A stretch of 64,000 bases of DNA from Sinomonas atrocyanea (GTDB lineage: Bacteria; Actinomycetota; Actinomycetes; Actinomycetales; Micrococcaceae): assembly GCF_001577305.1 (NCBI RefSeq), contig NZ_CP014518.1, positions 62,001 through 126,000 on the forward strand, read 5' to 3'. Made by a program: the position numbers and the translations under genes. This document shows positions 43,570 through 52,327 of this stretch, one piece after another; positions within the stretch are counted from its first letter, which is position 1, and each line of letters begins with the position of its first letter. Under the pieces are notes generated by a model that was given only the letters and a program-made list of their open reading frames with translations, was not told the DNA's origin and ran no database searches.

Positions 43570-43611
43570 GCGGCCGCCCTTCCCGCGCCGCACCTGCGCC
43601 TCAGCGGCCCC

Positions 43612-43929
43612 TCAGCGCAGCTCACCGGCCGCGAACACGAGTGCGATCGCGGCGTTGACGGCCGCGGCCCGGCGCCGCCGCGGATCGGCCCCCGCCAGCG
43701 CCGCCATCGTGACGGCGTGGATGACGTCGACTCCGCCCCCGAGCCGGTGGAGCGTGCGGCCGCCGCGGGCGGTCACGAGGGCCTGGACCAGGTGCCGGCC
43801 CCCGAGGACGCGGATGACCCTCCTCGCGCGCTCGTCCGGGGCGTGGCCGAGGAGCAGCCGCTCCACCGCCCCCGGAGCGAGCAGCTCGGTGACGCCGTAC
43901 GCGGCCCGGACCGTCTCGAGCGGCCTCAC
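43612..43929 (-). CDS. Hypothetical protein coupled to the SDR
   Basis: The protein of about 105 residues starts at a GTG overlapping the SDR stop by 4 bases (GTGA). It has R-V-I-R-V-L-G-G-R-H-L-V-Q-A, then VDVIHAVTMAAL, D-P-R-R-R-R-A-A, and ends in a hydrophobic helix. One or two weak membrane helices are likely. It belongs to no family I can name, but the layout is typical of small proteins that follow membrane-anchored SDRs in Arthrobacter relatives. Confidence 0.6.
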   Translation of the reverse strand: MRPLETVRAAYGVTELLAPGAVERLLLGHAPDERARRVIRVLGGRHLVQALVTARGGRTLHRLGGGVDVIHAVTMAALAGADPRRRRAAAVNAAIALVFAAGELR

Positions 43930-44942
43930 CGGGTCCCCCGCACGAGGGCGCTGATCGCCGCGGCAGTCCCGACCAGGACCGCCCCCGCCACGGCCGCCAC
44001 CGCGCCGTGGTGCTGGGACGCGACGAGCTGGAGGCTGCGCGGGGAGGACTTCGCATCGAACACCCCGTGCGCGCCGAAGTCCCGCTCGGTGTCCGCAGGC
44101 TCCCAGAGGTTCTCCGGCTGGTCTGGGTCGCGCGGGTCCGAGGTCTGCTGGGCCTTGAAGCCGGTCTTGGCCAGGTACCGGTCGAGGATCCCGGGCGCGA
44201 CGGCGTTGGCGATGAGGGTGGCCGCGGTGCTCCCGCCCACCCAGTACTCGCGCCGCTCGGGGTGCGCGGCGGCGTGGAAGACCCCCCGGGCGGCGACCTC
44301 GGGCTGGTAGATGGGCGGCACCGGCTGGGCGTGGTTCGGCAGGCGGGAGAGCACCCACGAGAACTGCGGCGTGTTCACCGCCGGCATCTGCACCATGGTG
44401 GTCCGGATGCCGCTGCGCTCGTGGAGCAGCTCCGTCCGCAGGGCCTCGTTGAAGCCCTGGATGGCGTGCTTGGCCCCGCAGTAGGCCGTCTGGAGGGGGA
44501 TGCCCCGGTAGGCCAGGGCCGAGCCGACCTGCACGATCGTCCCCCGGTTCCTCGGGCGCATCCGGCGCAGGGCGGACATGGTGCCGTACACGAAGCCGAG
44601 ATAGCTGACCTCGGTGACCCTCTTGTACTCCTCCGGGGCGATCTCGTGGAAGCGGGAGAACACCGAGGTGAAGGCCACGTTGACCCACACGTCGATCGGC
44701 CCGAGCTCCCGCTCGACCCGCTCGGCGGCCGCGTCCAGGGCCTCGTGGTCGGCGACGTCCACCGGGATCGGCAGGGCCGTCCCGCCGGCGGCCTCGACGT
44801 CTGCGGCTGCCGCGGCGAGACCCTCCTCGCCGCGCGCGAGGAGGGCGACGGCGTCGCCCGCCTTCCCGAAGGCGATCGCCGAGGCGCGGCCGATCCCTCC
44901 GCTCGCCCCGGTGACGACGACGATGCGGCGTGCTGTTCCCAT
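43926..44942 (-). CDS. Short-chain dehydrogenase with C-terminal membrane helix
   Basis: The 338-residue SDR has VVVTGASGGIGRASA, then the catalytic Y-C-G-A-K near residue 158, and a C-terminal helix of about 20 small hydrophobic residues (residues 313-333) that could anchor it. The region between, with D-R-Y-L-A-K-T-G-F, is typical of a group of longer actinobacterial SDRs. GGAGGAG lies 5 bases before the ATG at 44942. The substrate is unknown. Confidence 0.82.
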   Translation of the reverse strand: MGTARRIVVVTGASGGIGRASAIAFGKAGDAVALLARGEEGLAAAAADVEAAGGTALPIPVDVADHEALDAAAERVERELGPIDVWVNVAFTSVFSRFHEIAPEEYKRVTEVSYLGFVYGTMSALRRMRPRNRGTIVQVGSALAYRGIPLQTAYCGAKHAIQGFNEALRTELLHERSGIRTTMVQMPAVNTPQFSWVLSRLPNHAQPVPPIYQPEVAARGVFHAAAHPERREYWVGGSTAATLIANAVAPGILDRYLAKTGFKAQQTSDPRDPDQPENLWEPADTERDFGAHGVFDAKSSPRSLQLVASQHHGAVAAVAGAVLVGTAAAISALVRGTR

Positions 44943-45009
44943 CTGGACTCCTCCTTCGGTTCTGGCGGTGCTGGTCCTTCGGTTCCGGCGCTGCTGGCGC
45001 GGCCTCCCG

Positions 45010-45966
45010 TCAGCCCGCGTGCGGTTCAATCCCCCAGGTGGCGGTGTGGGCGTCTCCCGGGGCCAGGGTGATGAGCCCGTCGCCGGAATTGAAGGCGTCC
45101 GGGGCGCACGTCATCGGCTCGACGCCGAGCCCCGTGCGGCGCCTGTCCTTCTGGGGCAGGGTGTCCCCGGTGAAGATCTCGAAGTACGGGTAGGCCTCGT
45201 CGGCCCAGAGGGCGATCTCGGGCGAGCCGTCGGGATGGGCGAGCCGGACGCGCGCGCGGCCGTCGTCGTCGCGCGCGAGGTCGGTGTAGGTCACGTCGAT
45301 CTTGCGCGTGCCGAGGGGCTGCAGGTGGCGCAGGTCGTACTGCGTGCCCTCCACCGGCTCGCGCCCGGTCGGGATGCCCTCGTCGTCGACCGGGAGGTAC
45401 ACGCTGCCGGGGACGTGCGCCAGGGCGCCGTCGATCACCCGCGTGCCGACCGTGAGGTAGGGGTGGGCGCCCGTTCCGAAGGGGCAGGCCGTGCTGCTGC
45501 GGTTCACCACCGTGGTGCGCACCGAGAGGCCGGTGGCGTCCAGCCTGTACTCGAGGCGGCACGAGAGGACCCAGGGCCAGCCCTGGCACGCGTGCTGGGT
45601 GTGGACGAGGCTCAGGTAGTCCTCCGCCTGCTGCTCCACCTCCCAGTTCGCCCACCGGGTCAGGCCGTGGATCGCCCCGCCCTTCGAGGGCTCGCTGAGG
45701 TCCAGCTGCTCGGTGCGGCCATGCCAGCTGTAGCGCCCATGCCGGATGCGGTTGGGCCACGGGATGAGGGACTGGCCGCGGGCGCCGGTGCACATCTCGT
45801 CCTCGCCGTAGCCGTCCAGGAGGTCGCGCCCGTCCACGGTGTAGCGGCGCAGGGCACCGCCGACTTCGGTGATGAGGGCGCGCTGGCCCGCGAAGGTGAG
45901 GGCGAACTGCTGCCCGGAGGGCGGCACAGCGCCCTGGCCCGCGGGGGTGCCTTCTCCTGCCTCCAT
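45010..45966 (-). CDS. Aldose 1-epimerase (galactose mutarotase-like)
   Basis: The 318-residue beta-sandwich protein has the family markers NRIRHGRYSW, HGLTRWANW with the catalytic His, GAHPYL with the second His, and a late T-G-D-T-L-P/LGVEPMT segment. It interconverts sugar anomers. The ATG at 45966 has GGGAGCAGGAG upstream. It is divergent from the GH15 gene, with two TTGCG operators between them, so the pair is probably co-regulated in alpha-glucoside or trehalose use. Confidence 0.88.
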   Translation of the reverse strand: MEAGEGTPAGQGAVPPSGQQFALTFAGQRALITEVGGALRRYTVDGRDLLDGYGEDEMCTGARGQSLIPWPNRIRHGRYSWHGRTEQLDLSEPSKGGAIHGLTRWANWEVEQQAEDYLSLVHTQHACQGWPWVLSCRLEYRLDATGLSVRTTVVNRSSTACPFGTGAHPYLTVGTRVIDGALAHVPGSVYLPVDDEGIPTGREPVEGTQYDLRHLQPLGTRKIDVTYTDLARDDDGRARVRLAHPDGSPEIALWADEAYPYFEIFTGDTLPQKDRRRTGLGVEPMTCAPDAFNSGDGLITLAPGDAHTATWGIEPHAG

Positions 45967-46023
45967 GCTCCTGCTCCCTTCCGCTCGGGTGCTCCGGCGG
46001 GCGAACCCTTGCCCGGTGCAGTG

Positions 46024-46046
46024 GCAATCGTTGCGTACCCGCAACG
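46024..46046 (-). promoter_or_regulatory. Operator upstream of aldose epimerase (site C)
   Basis: CGTTGCGTACCCGCAACG (46029-46046) is a perfect 7-bp-arm inverted repeat with a 4-base centre. A further half-site makes GCAATCGTTGC (46024-46034). On the minus strand the arrangement is TTGCG-N4-CGCAA-N3-TTGC, identical to sites A, B and D. I see no convincing -10 at the right distance, so it may act as an auxiliary operator to site B, 68 bp away. Confidence 0.55.
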
Positions 46047-46096
46047 GACCATGGCGAAACACCGGGGGCCGAGCGCCTCCCGCCGCGGGCGCCGAT

Positions 46097-46127
46097 CATT
46101 GCGTCAGCGCAATGATTGCCCTAGCCT
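46097..46127 (+). promoter_or_regulatory. Promoter/operator of the GH15 gene (site B)
   Basis: CATTGCGTCAGCGCAATG (46097-46114) is a perfect inverted repeat followed by ATTGC (46115-46119). The -35 TTGCGT (46099-46104) and -10 TAGCCT (46122-46127) are separated by 17 bases. The ATG of the GH15 gene begins 6 bases after the -10, so the transcript is probably leaderless. The operator overlies the promoter core. Confidence 0.68.
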
Positions 46128-46133
46128 GCTGCC

Positions 46134-47906
46134 ATGGTCGCCGGTGCCGAGGAATTCCCGCCCCACGTGCTGCGCGAGTACGCCATGCTGGCCGACGGGG
46201 AGCGCGCTGCACTGCTCGGGCCCCGCGGGGACATCGTGTGGATGTGCGCGCCGCAGTGGCACGACGACGCGGTCTTCTCCTCGATGCTCGGGGGAACCGG
46301 CTGCTTCGCCGTGACGCCCACCGATCCCAGATTCGTCTGGGGAGGCCGCTACGAGGACGGGACACTGATCTGGGTCAGCCGCTGGATCACGCCCGCCGGG
46401 ATCGTGGAATGCCGCGAGGCCCTCGCCTACCCCGGCGACCCCCACCGGGCCATCATCCTGCGGCGCATCCGCGCGGTGAAGGGCCCCGCGGAAGTGCGCG
46501 TGGTGGTCGACGTGCGCGCCGGGTTCGGCCGGCACCGGATGTCCCGCCTGAAGGAGGATGCCGAGGGCGTCTGGAGTGCGGGCACGGGGCCGCTGCGCAT
46601 CAGGCTCACGGGTGGCGCCGGTGCGAAGGCGGTGGACGGTGCCCTCGAGTTCACCGTCCGGCTCGAGGAGGGCGCCCGGCACGACCTCGTCCTCGAGGTC
46701 TCCGACGCGGAGCTCCCGTCCGACCCGGTCCGGCCGGACGAGACCTGGAGCGCCACCGAGTACGGCTGGCACCAGGAGGTGCCCCAGTTCGAGAACACGA
46801 TCGCATCCGACGACGCCCGGCAGTCCTACGCGGTGCTCCGCGGCCTCACCGGGGCCGGGGGCGCGATGGTCGCCGCGGCCACCATGGGCCTGCCCGAGCG
46901 GGCGGAGCAGCGGCGGAACTACGACTACCGCTACGCCTGGATCCGGGACCAGTGCTTCACCGGGATCGCCGTCGCCTCGTGCAAGGAGTTCCCTCTCCTG
47001 GACGACGCCGTCGCGTTCGTCGCCGCGAGGCTCCAGGAGGACGGCCCGCAGATGCGCCCGGCCTACACGGTCGACGGCGGCCGCGTGCCCGACGAGCACG
47101 ACATCGGCCTCCCGGGCTACCCGGGCGGGTCAGGGAGGGCCGGGAACTGGGTCAACGGGCAGTTCCAGCTCGATGCCTTCGGGGAGGCCCTCCTGCTGTT
47201 CGCCAGCGCGGCCGACCACGACCGGCTCGATCTGGACCAGTGGAAGGCCGCGGAGATCGCGGTGGAGGCGATCGCCCAGCGGCACGCGGAGCCGGATGCC
47301 GGGATGTGGGAGCTCGAGCCCGCGCGCTGGGCGCACTCGCGGCTGATGTGCGCCGCGGGGCTGCGGGCCATTGGCCGGCACGCCCCCGTCCGGCAGGGCT
47401 CCCGCTGGACCTCCCAGGCCGACGAGCTCATCGCCGACGTCACGAAGGACTGCCTCCACCCCAGCGGCCGCTGGCAGCGCGCCCCCCACGACGAGCGGGT
47501 CGACGCCGCACTCCTGCGGCCGGTGCTCCGCGGAGCCCTCGCGCCCCAGGACCCGCGCTCCGTCGCGACGCTGGCCGCCATCCGCGAGGAGCTGGCCCAG
47601 CACGGGTACGTCTACCGGTTCCGGCAGGACGAGCGGCCCCTGGCGCAGTCCGAGGGGGCCTTCCTGCTGTGCGGATTCGACCTCGCGATGGCCCTCCACC
47701 AGAGCGACCACCCCATTGACGCCGCACGGTTCTTCGAGCGGAACCGCGCCGCGTGCGGCACGTCGGGGCTGTTCACGGAGGAGTACGACGTCGAGCAGCG
47801 GCAGCTGCGCGGGAACTTCCCCCAGGCCTTCGTCCACGCCGCGATGCTCGAGGCGTCCCGCCGGCTCGCGGACGAGCCGCCGCCCTGGGGAGGCCTCAAC
47901 GCCTGA
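46134..47906 (+). CDS. Glycoside hydrolase family 15 (glucoamylase/trehalase-like)
   Basis: The 590-residue protein has the two-part GH15 layout. The N-terminal beta-sandwich is followed by the (alpha/alpha)6 barrel beginning RRNYDYRYAWIRDQCFTGIA, a very well conserved active-site segment. A later W-E-L-E/R-W-A-H-S-R-L-M-C part is also typical. It hydrolyses alpha-glucosides or trehalose to beta-glucose. There is no signal peptide, so it is intracellular. The start coincides with a leaderless promoter. Confidence 0.88.
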   Translation: MVAGAEEFPPHVLREYAMLADGERAALLGPRGDIVWMCAPQWHDDAVFSSMLGGTGCFAVTPTDPRFVWGGRYEDGTLIWVSRWITPAGIVECREALAYPGDPHRAIILRRIRAVKGPAEVRVVVDVRAGFGRHRMSRLKEDAEGVWSAGTGPLRIRLTGGAGAKAVDGALEFTVRLEEGARHDLVLEVSDAELPSDPVRPDETWSATEYGWHQEVPQFENTIASDDARQSYAVLRGLTGAGGAMVAAATMGLPERAEQRRNYDYRYAWIRDQCFTGIAVASCKEFPLLDDAVAFVAARLQEDGPQMRPAYTVDGGRVPDEHDIGLPGYPGGSGRAGNWVNGQFQLDAFGEALLLFASAADHDRLDLDQWKAAEIAVEAIAQRHAEPDAGMWELEPARWAHSRLMCAAGLRAIGRHAPVRQGSRWTSQADELIADVTKDCLHPSGRWQRAPHDERVDAALLRPVLRGALAPQDPRSVATLAAIREELAQHGYVYRFRQDERPLAQSEGAFLLCGFDLAMALHQSDHPIDAARFFERNRAACGTSGLFTEEYDVEQRQLRGNFPQAFVHAAMLEASRRLADEPPPWGGLNA

Positions 47907-47912
47907 GGGCCG

Positions 47913-48701
47913 TCACGGCGTCGCTGTGGCCTGCCGCCGCTGGAGGCCGCCGACGAAGAACATGATGAGGATCAGGAGCGCGGCCGCCACCGGCCCGTCC
48001 CCCCAGCCGAGGCCCCCCACCTCCGGCCCCTTGCCGGTCCAGTCCGCGAACGAGGCGCCGAGCGGGCGCGTGAGGATGTAGGCCAGCCAGAACGCGGCGG
48101 TCTCGGGCAGCCCCACCGAGCGGCGGCTGAGCAGGGGGACCGCGAACAGGGCCGCGAAGACGATGCCCGCCGTGAGGAACCCGAGCCCCGCGGTGTAGGC
48201 GAGGAGGTCCCCGGCCGCCGTCCCGAGGGCGAAGGTGGCACAGACCGCCGCCCAGTAGAACAGCTCGGACCGGCCGGCGGCCACACTGTGGATGGACAGC
48301 GTCCCCTCGTTGCGGTGCCAGAGCCAGAAGACCGCGGCGAGCACCACGGCGAACCCGGCGGCCGAGGCCGCATACGCGGCCCCGAGGACCACATGGAGGA
48401 CGTCCGCGGCCATGGTCCCGAACACGGCGACCATGGCCACCGCCGCCCAGTAGACCCACGGGATGTACCGGCGCACGCGCAGCTGGAGGGCGAGCGCCGC
48501 CGCGAAGAGGACGAAGGCGCCGGCCACGGCGAGGTACGGGTCCACCGTGGTCACCAGGGCGTCCGAGGCCGATTCGCCCAGGGCCGTCGTAAGGAGCTTC
48601 GCCGCCCAGAACGCCACGGTGACCTCGGGGACCTTCCGGAGGGCGGGGGCCTGCTGGAGGCGGGCACTGGCGTCGGTGGGGCCGGGTCCGGGACGAGTCA
48701 T
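47913..48701 (-). CDS. COG4705-type multi-pass membrane protein
   Basis: The 262-residue protein has about seven to eight helices and an internal repeat. The motif F-W-x-A-K-x-L-x-T-x-x-G-E at the N-terminus recurs as FYWAAVCATFALGTAAGD and FWLAYILTRPLGASFADW. This repeat defines an uncharacterised family of bacterial membrane proteins. The helices rich in His/Asp/Trp hint at ion or metal handling, but no function is established. It stands alone, convergent with the GH15 gene. Confidence 0.75.
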   Translation of the reverse strand: MTRPGPGPTDASARLQQAPALRKVPEVTVAFWAAKLLTTALGESASDALVTTVDPYLAVAGAFVLFAAALALQLRVRRYIPWVYWAAVAMVAVFGTMAADVLHVVLGAAYAASAAGFAVVLAAVFWLWHRNEGTLSIHSVAAGRSELFYWAAVCATFALGTAAGDLLAYTAGLGFLTAGIVFAALFAVPLLSRRSVGLPETAAFWLAYILTRPLGASFADWTGKGPEVGGLGWGDGPVAAALLILIMFFVGGLQRRQATATP

Positions 48702-48849
48702 GGCACGAGGCTAGGGGGCCCGGTCTAAGCGGTCTCTAAGAACTCCGGGCGGTGGTCGTGTCCGGCCTCGACCTTCCGTAGGCTAGGCGCGGAAAGCCCA
48801 CCGAGAACCGCGGAACGTCCACCGACCGCAGCCGAGCGAAGGGGACCCT

Positions 48850-49881
48850 ATGTCCTACACAGCAGCCGATGACCGCTATGACCGCATGGAGTACCGCTTC
48901 ACCGGCAGGAGCGGACTCAAGCTCCCCGCCCTCTCGCTCGGGCTGTGGCAGAACTTCGGCAACGACCGGCCCGAGGGGACCCAGCGCGCCATCCTGCGCC
49001 GGGCCTTCGACCGCGGCGTGACCCACTTCGACCTCGCCAACAACTACGGGCCGCCGTACGGCCGCGCCGAGGAGAACATGGGCCGGTACCTGCGCGACGA
49101 CTTCGCGCCGTACCGCGACGAGCTCGTCATCTCCACGAAGGCCGGCTACGACATGTGGCCCGGGCCGTACGGTCAGGGCGGCGGATCGCGGAAGTACGTC
49201 CTCGCGAGCCTGGACCAGTCGCTCAAGCGGCTCGGCCTCGACTACGTGGACATCTTCTACAGCCACCGCTTCGACTCCGAGACCCCGGTCGAGGAGACCA
49301 TGATGGCCCTCGACACCGCGGTCCGCTCCGGGCGCGCGCTGTACGTCGGCATCTCCTCCTACTCCGCCGCGAAGACCCGGGAGGCCGCGGAGATCGCCCG
49401 CGAGCTCGGCACGCCCCTGCTCATCCACCAGCCCTCCTACTCGATGCTCAACCGCTGGATCGAGGAGGACCTCCTCGACGAGCTCGCCACCCAGGGCATG
49501 GGCTGCATCGTCTTCACCGCCCTCGCCCAGGGGGTGCTCACCGACCGGTACCTGGACGGCATCCCCTCGGACTCGCGCGCCGCCCGGAAGGGCTCGACCA
49601 TCCAGGAGGGCCACCTCGACGAGCGCACCCTCGCCCACGTGCGCCGGCTCAACGACATCGCCGCCGCGCGGGGCCAGAAGCTCGCCCAGCTCGCCCTGCA
49701 GTGGGCGCTGCGCGACTCCCGGGTGACCTCGGCCGTGATCGGCGCCTCCTCCGTCGAGCAGCTCGACACCAACCTCGATGCGCTCTCCGGTCCGCCCCTG
49801 ACGGAGGAGGAGCTCAACGCGATCGACCGCGACGCCGTCGACGCCGGCGTGAACCTCTGGGCCAAGCAGACCCAGGAGTAG
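48850..49881 (+). CDS. Aldo/keto reductase (YghZ-like)
   Basis: The 343-residue TIM-barrel NADPH reductase has F-D-L-A-N-N-Y-G-P (catalytic Asp/Tyr), I-S-T-K-A-G-Y (catalytic Lys) and FYSHRFDSETP with the catalytic His. The Y-D-M-W-P-G-P-Y-G segment is typical of YghZ/L-glyceraldehyde-3-phosphate reductase and Kv-beta-like members. It detoxifies or reduces short aldehydes. Its stop is followed at once by a tandem repeat array. Confidence 0.9.
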   Translation: MSYTAADDRYDRMEYRFTGRSGLKLPALSLGLWQNFGNDRPEGTQRAILRRAFDRGVTHFDLANNYGPPYGRAEENMGRYLRDDFAPYRDELVISTKAGYDMWPGPYGQGGGSRKYVLASLDQSLKRLGLDYVDIFYSHRFDSETPVEETMMALDTAVRSGRALYVGISSYSAAKTREAAEIARELGTPLLIHQPSYSMLNRWIEEDLLDELATQGMGCIVFTALAQGVLTDRYLDGIPSDSRAARKGSTIQEGHLDERTLAHVRRLNDIAAARGQKLAQLALQWALRDSRVTSAVIGASSVEQLDTNLDALSGPPLTEEELNAIDRDAVDAGVNLWAKQTQE

Positions 49882-50103
49882 ACGCGGGGTCACCTCTGGC
49901 CGGACGCGGGGTCACCTTTCGCCGGACGCGGGGTCACTTTTGGCCGGACGTGGGGTCACCTTTCGCCGGACGCGGGGTCACCTCCCCGGCCTTGAAGGGG
50001 CAGATGACCTCGGGATGGCTCAGATGTGACCCCGCGTCCTTGGGAGGTGACCCCGGGTCGCCTCAGACCTGACCCCAGGACGCTGGGACGTGACCCCGCG
50101 TCC
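49882..50103. repeat. 22-bp tandem array with inverted counterpart
   Basis: Five copies of a 22-bp unit with core ACGCGGGGTCACCTTT start at 49882, 49904, 49926, 49948 and 49970. After a 35-bp spacer come four inverted copies of the core (TGACCCCGCGTCC type) at 50027, 50048, 50070 and 50091, spaced 21-22 bp. The whole can fold into a large hairpin. It lies at a convergent gene junction, and its inverted half overlaps the 3' end of the MMPL gene. Confidence 0.9.
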
Positions 50104-52327
50104 CGGACGTCCCGGACGTCTCGGACGGCGGGGCCGGCGACGCCGGGCCGTCGGGGGAGGCGGGCGTCCTGGCCGGGCGCGAGGGCCACCAGATCGCCCG
50201 CCCCACGTCGTAGGCCACGGCCGGCACGAGCAGCGACCGCACCACCACGGTGTCCAGGAGCACGCCGAACGCGACGATGAACGCGATCTGCACGAGGAAG
50301 AGGATCGGGATGACCCCGAGCGCGGCGAACGTGGCCGCGAGCACGACGCCCGCGGACGTGATCACCCCGCCCGTCAGGGAGAGCCCGCGCAGGATCCCCG
50401 GGCGCGTCCCGTGCGCGAGGGACTCCTCCCGCACCCGGGTCATGAGGAAGATGTTGTAGTCCACGCCGAGGGCCACGAGGAACACGAACCCGAACAGCGG
50501 CACCGCGGCGTCCGCCCCGGGGAACCCGAACACGTGGTTGAAGACGAGCGCCGAGACCCCGAGCGCGGCGGCGTAGGAGAGCACCACCGAGCCGATGAGG
50601 ATCAGCGGCGCCACGATCGAGCGCAGCAGCAGGATCAGCACGAGCAGGATCACCCCGAGCACGAGCGGGATGATCCTGCGCAGGTCCGCCTGGGCCGTGA
50701 GGTTGGTGTCGAGCGCGATCGCGGTCACGCCGCCCACGAGGGCCTGGGGGTCGACGGCGTCGAGCGAGGACCGCAGGTCGGTCACCGTCCGCTCGGCGTC
50801 GGCGGAGTCGGGCTGGCTCGCGAGCACGGCGTTGACCAGCACCCGCCCGTCGCGCACGACGGCGGCACTCGCCGCCGTGCCCGGCGCACCGGGCGCCGTG
50901 GCACCGGCATAGACCGAGGCCGAGCTGATGCCGGGGGTGTCCTGGACCTTCTTGAGGACGTCGGCCGCGCGGTCCTCGGAGGCCACGACCACCACGGGGC
51001 TGCCGGTGCCGGCGTCGAAGTGGCGGGCGAGCGCCTGCTGGCCGGCCACGGAATCGGTGGCCGTGAGCACGAGCTGGGTCTGCTCGACCCCGTTGGCCTT
51101 GAGCTGGGGGAGCCCGGCGGCGCCGAGACCGAGGAGCACGAGGGCCACGATCCACGTGGTGCGCGGCCGCCGGGCGATCAGGCCGCCGACCCGCCGCCAC
51201 AGGCCCCGCACGTCCTCGAGGCCCACGGGAACGGCAGCCGCCCCGGCCCGCGCGGACGGTGCGGCGTGCCGCCGAGCCGCGGGCCCGGCGTCGTACGCGG
51301 GACGCAGCGGCCAGAAGGCGGAGCGGCCGCACAGGACCAGCAGCGCGGGCAGGAACGTGAGCGAGGACAGGAGCGAGAAGGCGATGCCCATCGCGGCGAT
51401 CGGTCCGAGGCTGCGGTTGGAGTTCAGGTCGGAGAAGAGCAGGCACAGCAGGGCCAGGATCACCGTGGCACCGGAGGCCAGGATCGGCTCGAACGCGGCG
51501 CGCCAGGCCCGGCGCATGGCGTCCCAGCGGGATTCGACCGCGTGGAGCGCCTCGCGGTAGCGGGCCACGAGGAGCAGCGCGTAGTCCGTCGCCGCGCCGA
51601 TCACGAGGATCGAGAGGATGCCCTGGCTCTGGCCGTTGAGCGTGATCCACCCGGCCTTCGCGAACCAGTAGATGGCGAGGATCGCCCCGCACAGCGCGGC
51701 GATCGCGGAGAACAGCACCACGAAGGGCAGCACCACGGAGCGGTAGACGAGCGCGAGGATCACGAACACCGCGCCGACCGCGACGAGCAGGAGGATCCCG
51801 TCGATCCCGCCGAAGGCCGAGACGAGGTCCGCGGTGAGCCCGGCCGGGCCCGTCACGTAGGCGCGCAGGCCCGCCGGCACGGTGCCGGCCGCCTCCCGCA
51901 GGCCGGAGACGACGGCTCGGACCTGGTCCGCGTCCGCGACCGGGACGATGAACTCGGCCGCGCGGCTGTCCTTGGACGGGATGGGGCCCACGACGCTCGA
52001 CGGCGCCCCGGCGGCGGGCGGGGCCACGCCCGCCACGGACGCGAGCTTGGCGCCCAGGGGGGCGAGCGCGGCCAGGTCGTCCCGGGAGAGCGTGCCGTCC
52101 TTCTCCACGACGACGAGCGCGGGGATCGCGGTGGAGGCCGTGAACTTCTCCTGCCAGGCGCGCACCTCCGTGGACTCCGCGCTCGCGGGCAGGAAGGTCG
52201 CCTGGTCGCTGCTCGAGACGGAGGAGAGCTTGCCGAAGGTCGGGCCGCCGAGCCCGCTGAGCGCGAACCAGGCGAGGACAAGGAGGGCAGGGAAGAGCCA
52301 GCGCAGGCGCCGCCGGAACGTCGTCAT
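50063..52327 (-). CDS. MMPL/RND-family exporter
   Basis: The 754-residue protein has twelve predicted helices in two halves, each with a large extracytoplasmic loop, and the MMPL signature GAATDYALLLVARYRE with its second-half partner ALGVDYNIFLMTRVREE. Family members export lipids or siderophores, or confer drug tolerance. The start overlaps the stop of the upstream gene by 4 bases. The final residues (GHVPASWGQV) are encoded inside the inverted repeat units at 50063-50103, so the array has rewritten the C-terminus. Confidence 0.9.
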   Translation of the reverse strand: MTTFRRRLRWLFPALLVLAWFALSGLGGPTFGKLSSVSSSDQATFLPASAESTEVRAWQEKFTASTAIPALVVVEKDGTLSRDDLAALAPLGAKLASVAGVAPPAAGAPSSVVGPIPSKDSRAAEFIVPVADADQVRAVVSGLREAAGTVPAGLRAYVTGPAGLTADLVSAFGGIDGILLLVAVGAVFVILALVYRSVVLPFVVLFSAIAALCGAILAIYWFAKAGWITLNGQSQGILSILVIGAATDYALLLVARYREALHAVESRWDAMRRAWRAAFEPILASGATVILALLCLLFSDLNSNRSLGPIAAMGIAFSLLSSLTFLPALLVLCGRSAFWPLRPAYDAGPAARRHAAPSARAGAAAVPVGLEDVRGLWRRVGGLIARRPRTTWIVALVLLGLGAAGLPQLKANGVEQTQLVLTATDSVAGQQALARHFDAGTGSPVVVVASEDRAADVLKKVQDTPGISSASVYAGATAPGAPGTAASAAVVRDGRVLVNAVLASQPDSADAERTVTDLRSSLDAVDPQALVGGVTAIALDTNLTAQADLRRIIPLVLGVILLVLILLLRSIVAPLILIGSVVLSYAAALGVSALVFNHVFGFPGADAAVPLFGFVFLVALGVDYNIFLMTRVREESLAHGTRPGILRGLSLTGGVITSAGVVLAATFAALGVIPILFLVQIAFIVAFGVLLDTVVVRSLLVPAVAYDVGRAIWWPSRPARTPASPDGPASPAPPSETSGTSGTRGHVPASWGQV

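Noticed and set aside
49882..49991. CRISPR-like regular repeats
   Set aside because: The 22-bp units are contiguous with no spacers and have inverted counterparts; no cas genes are present.
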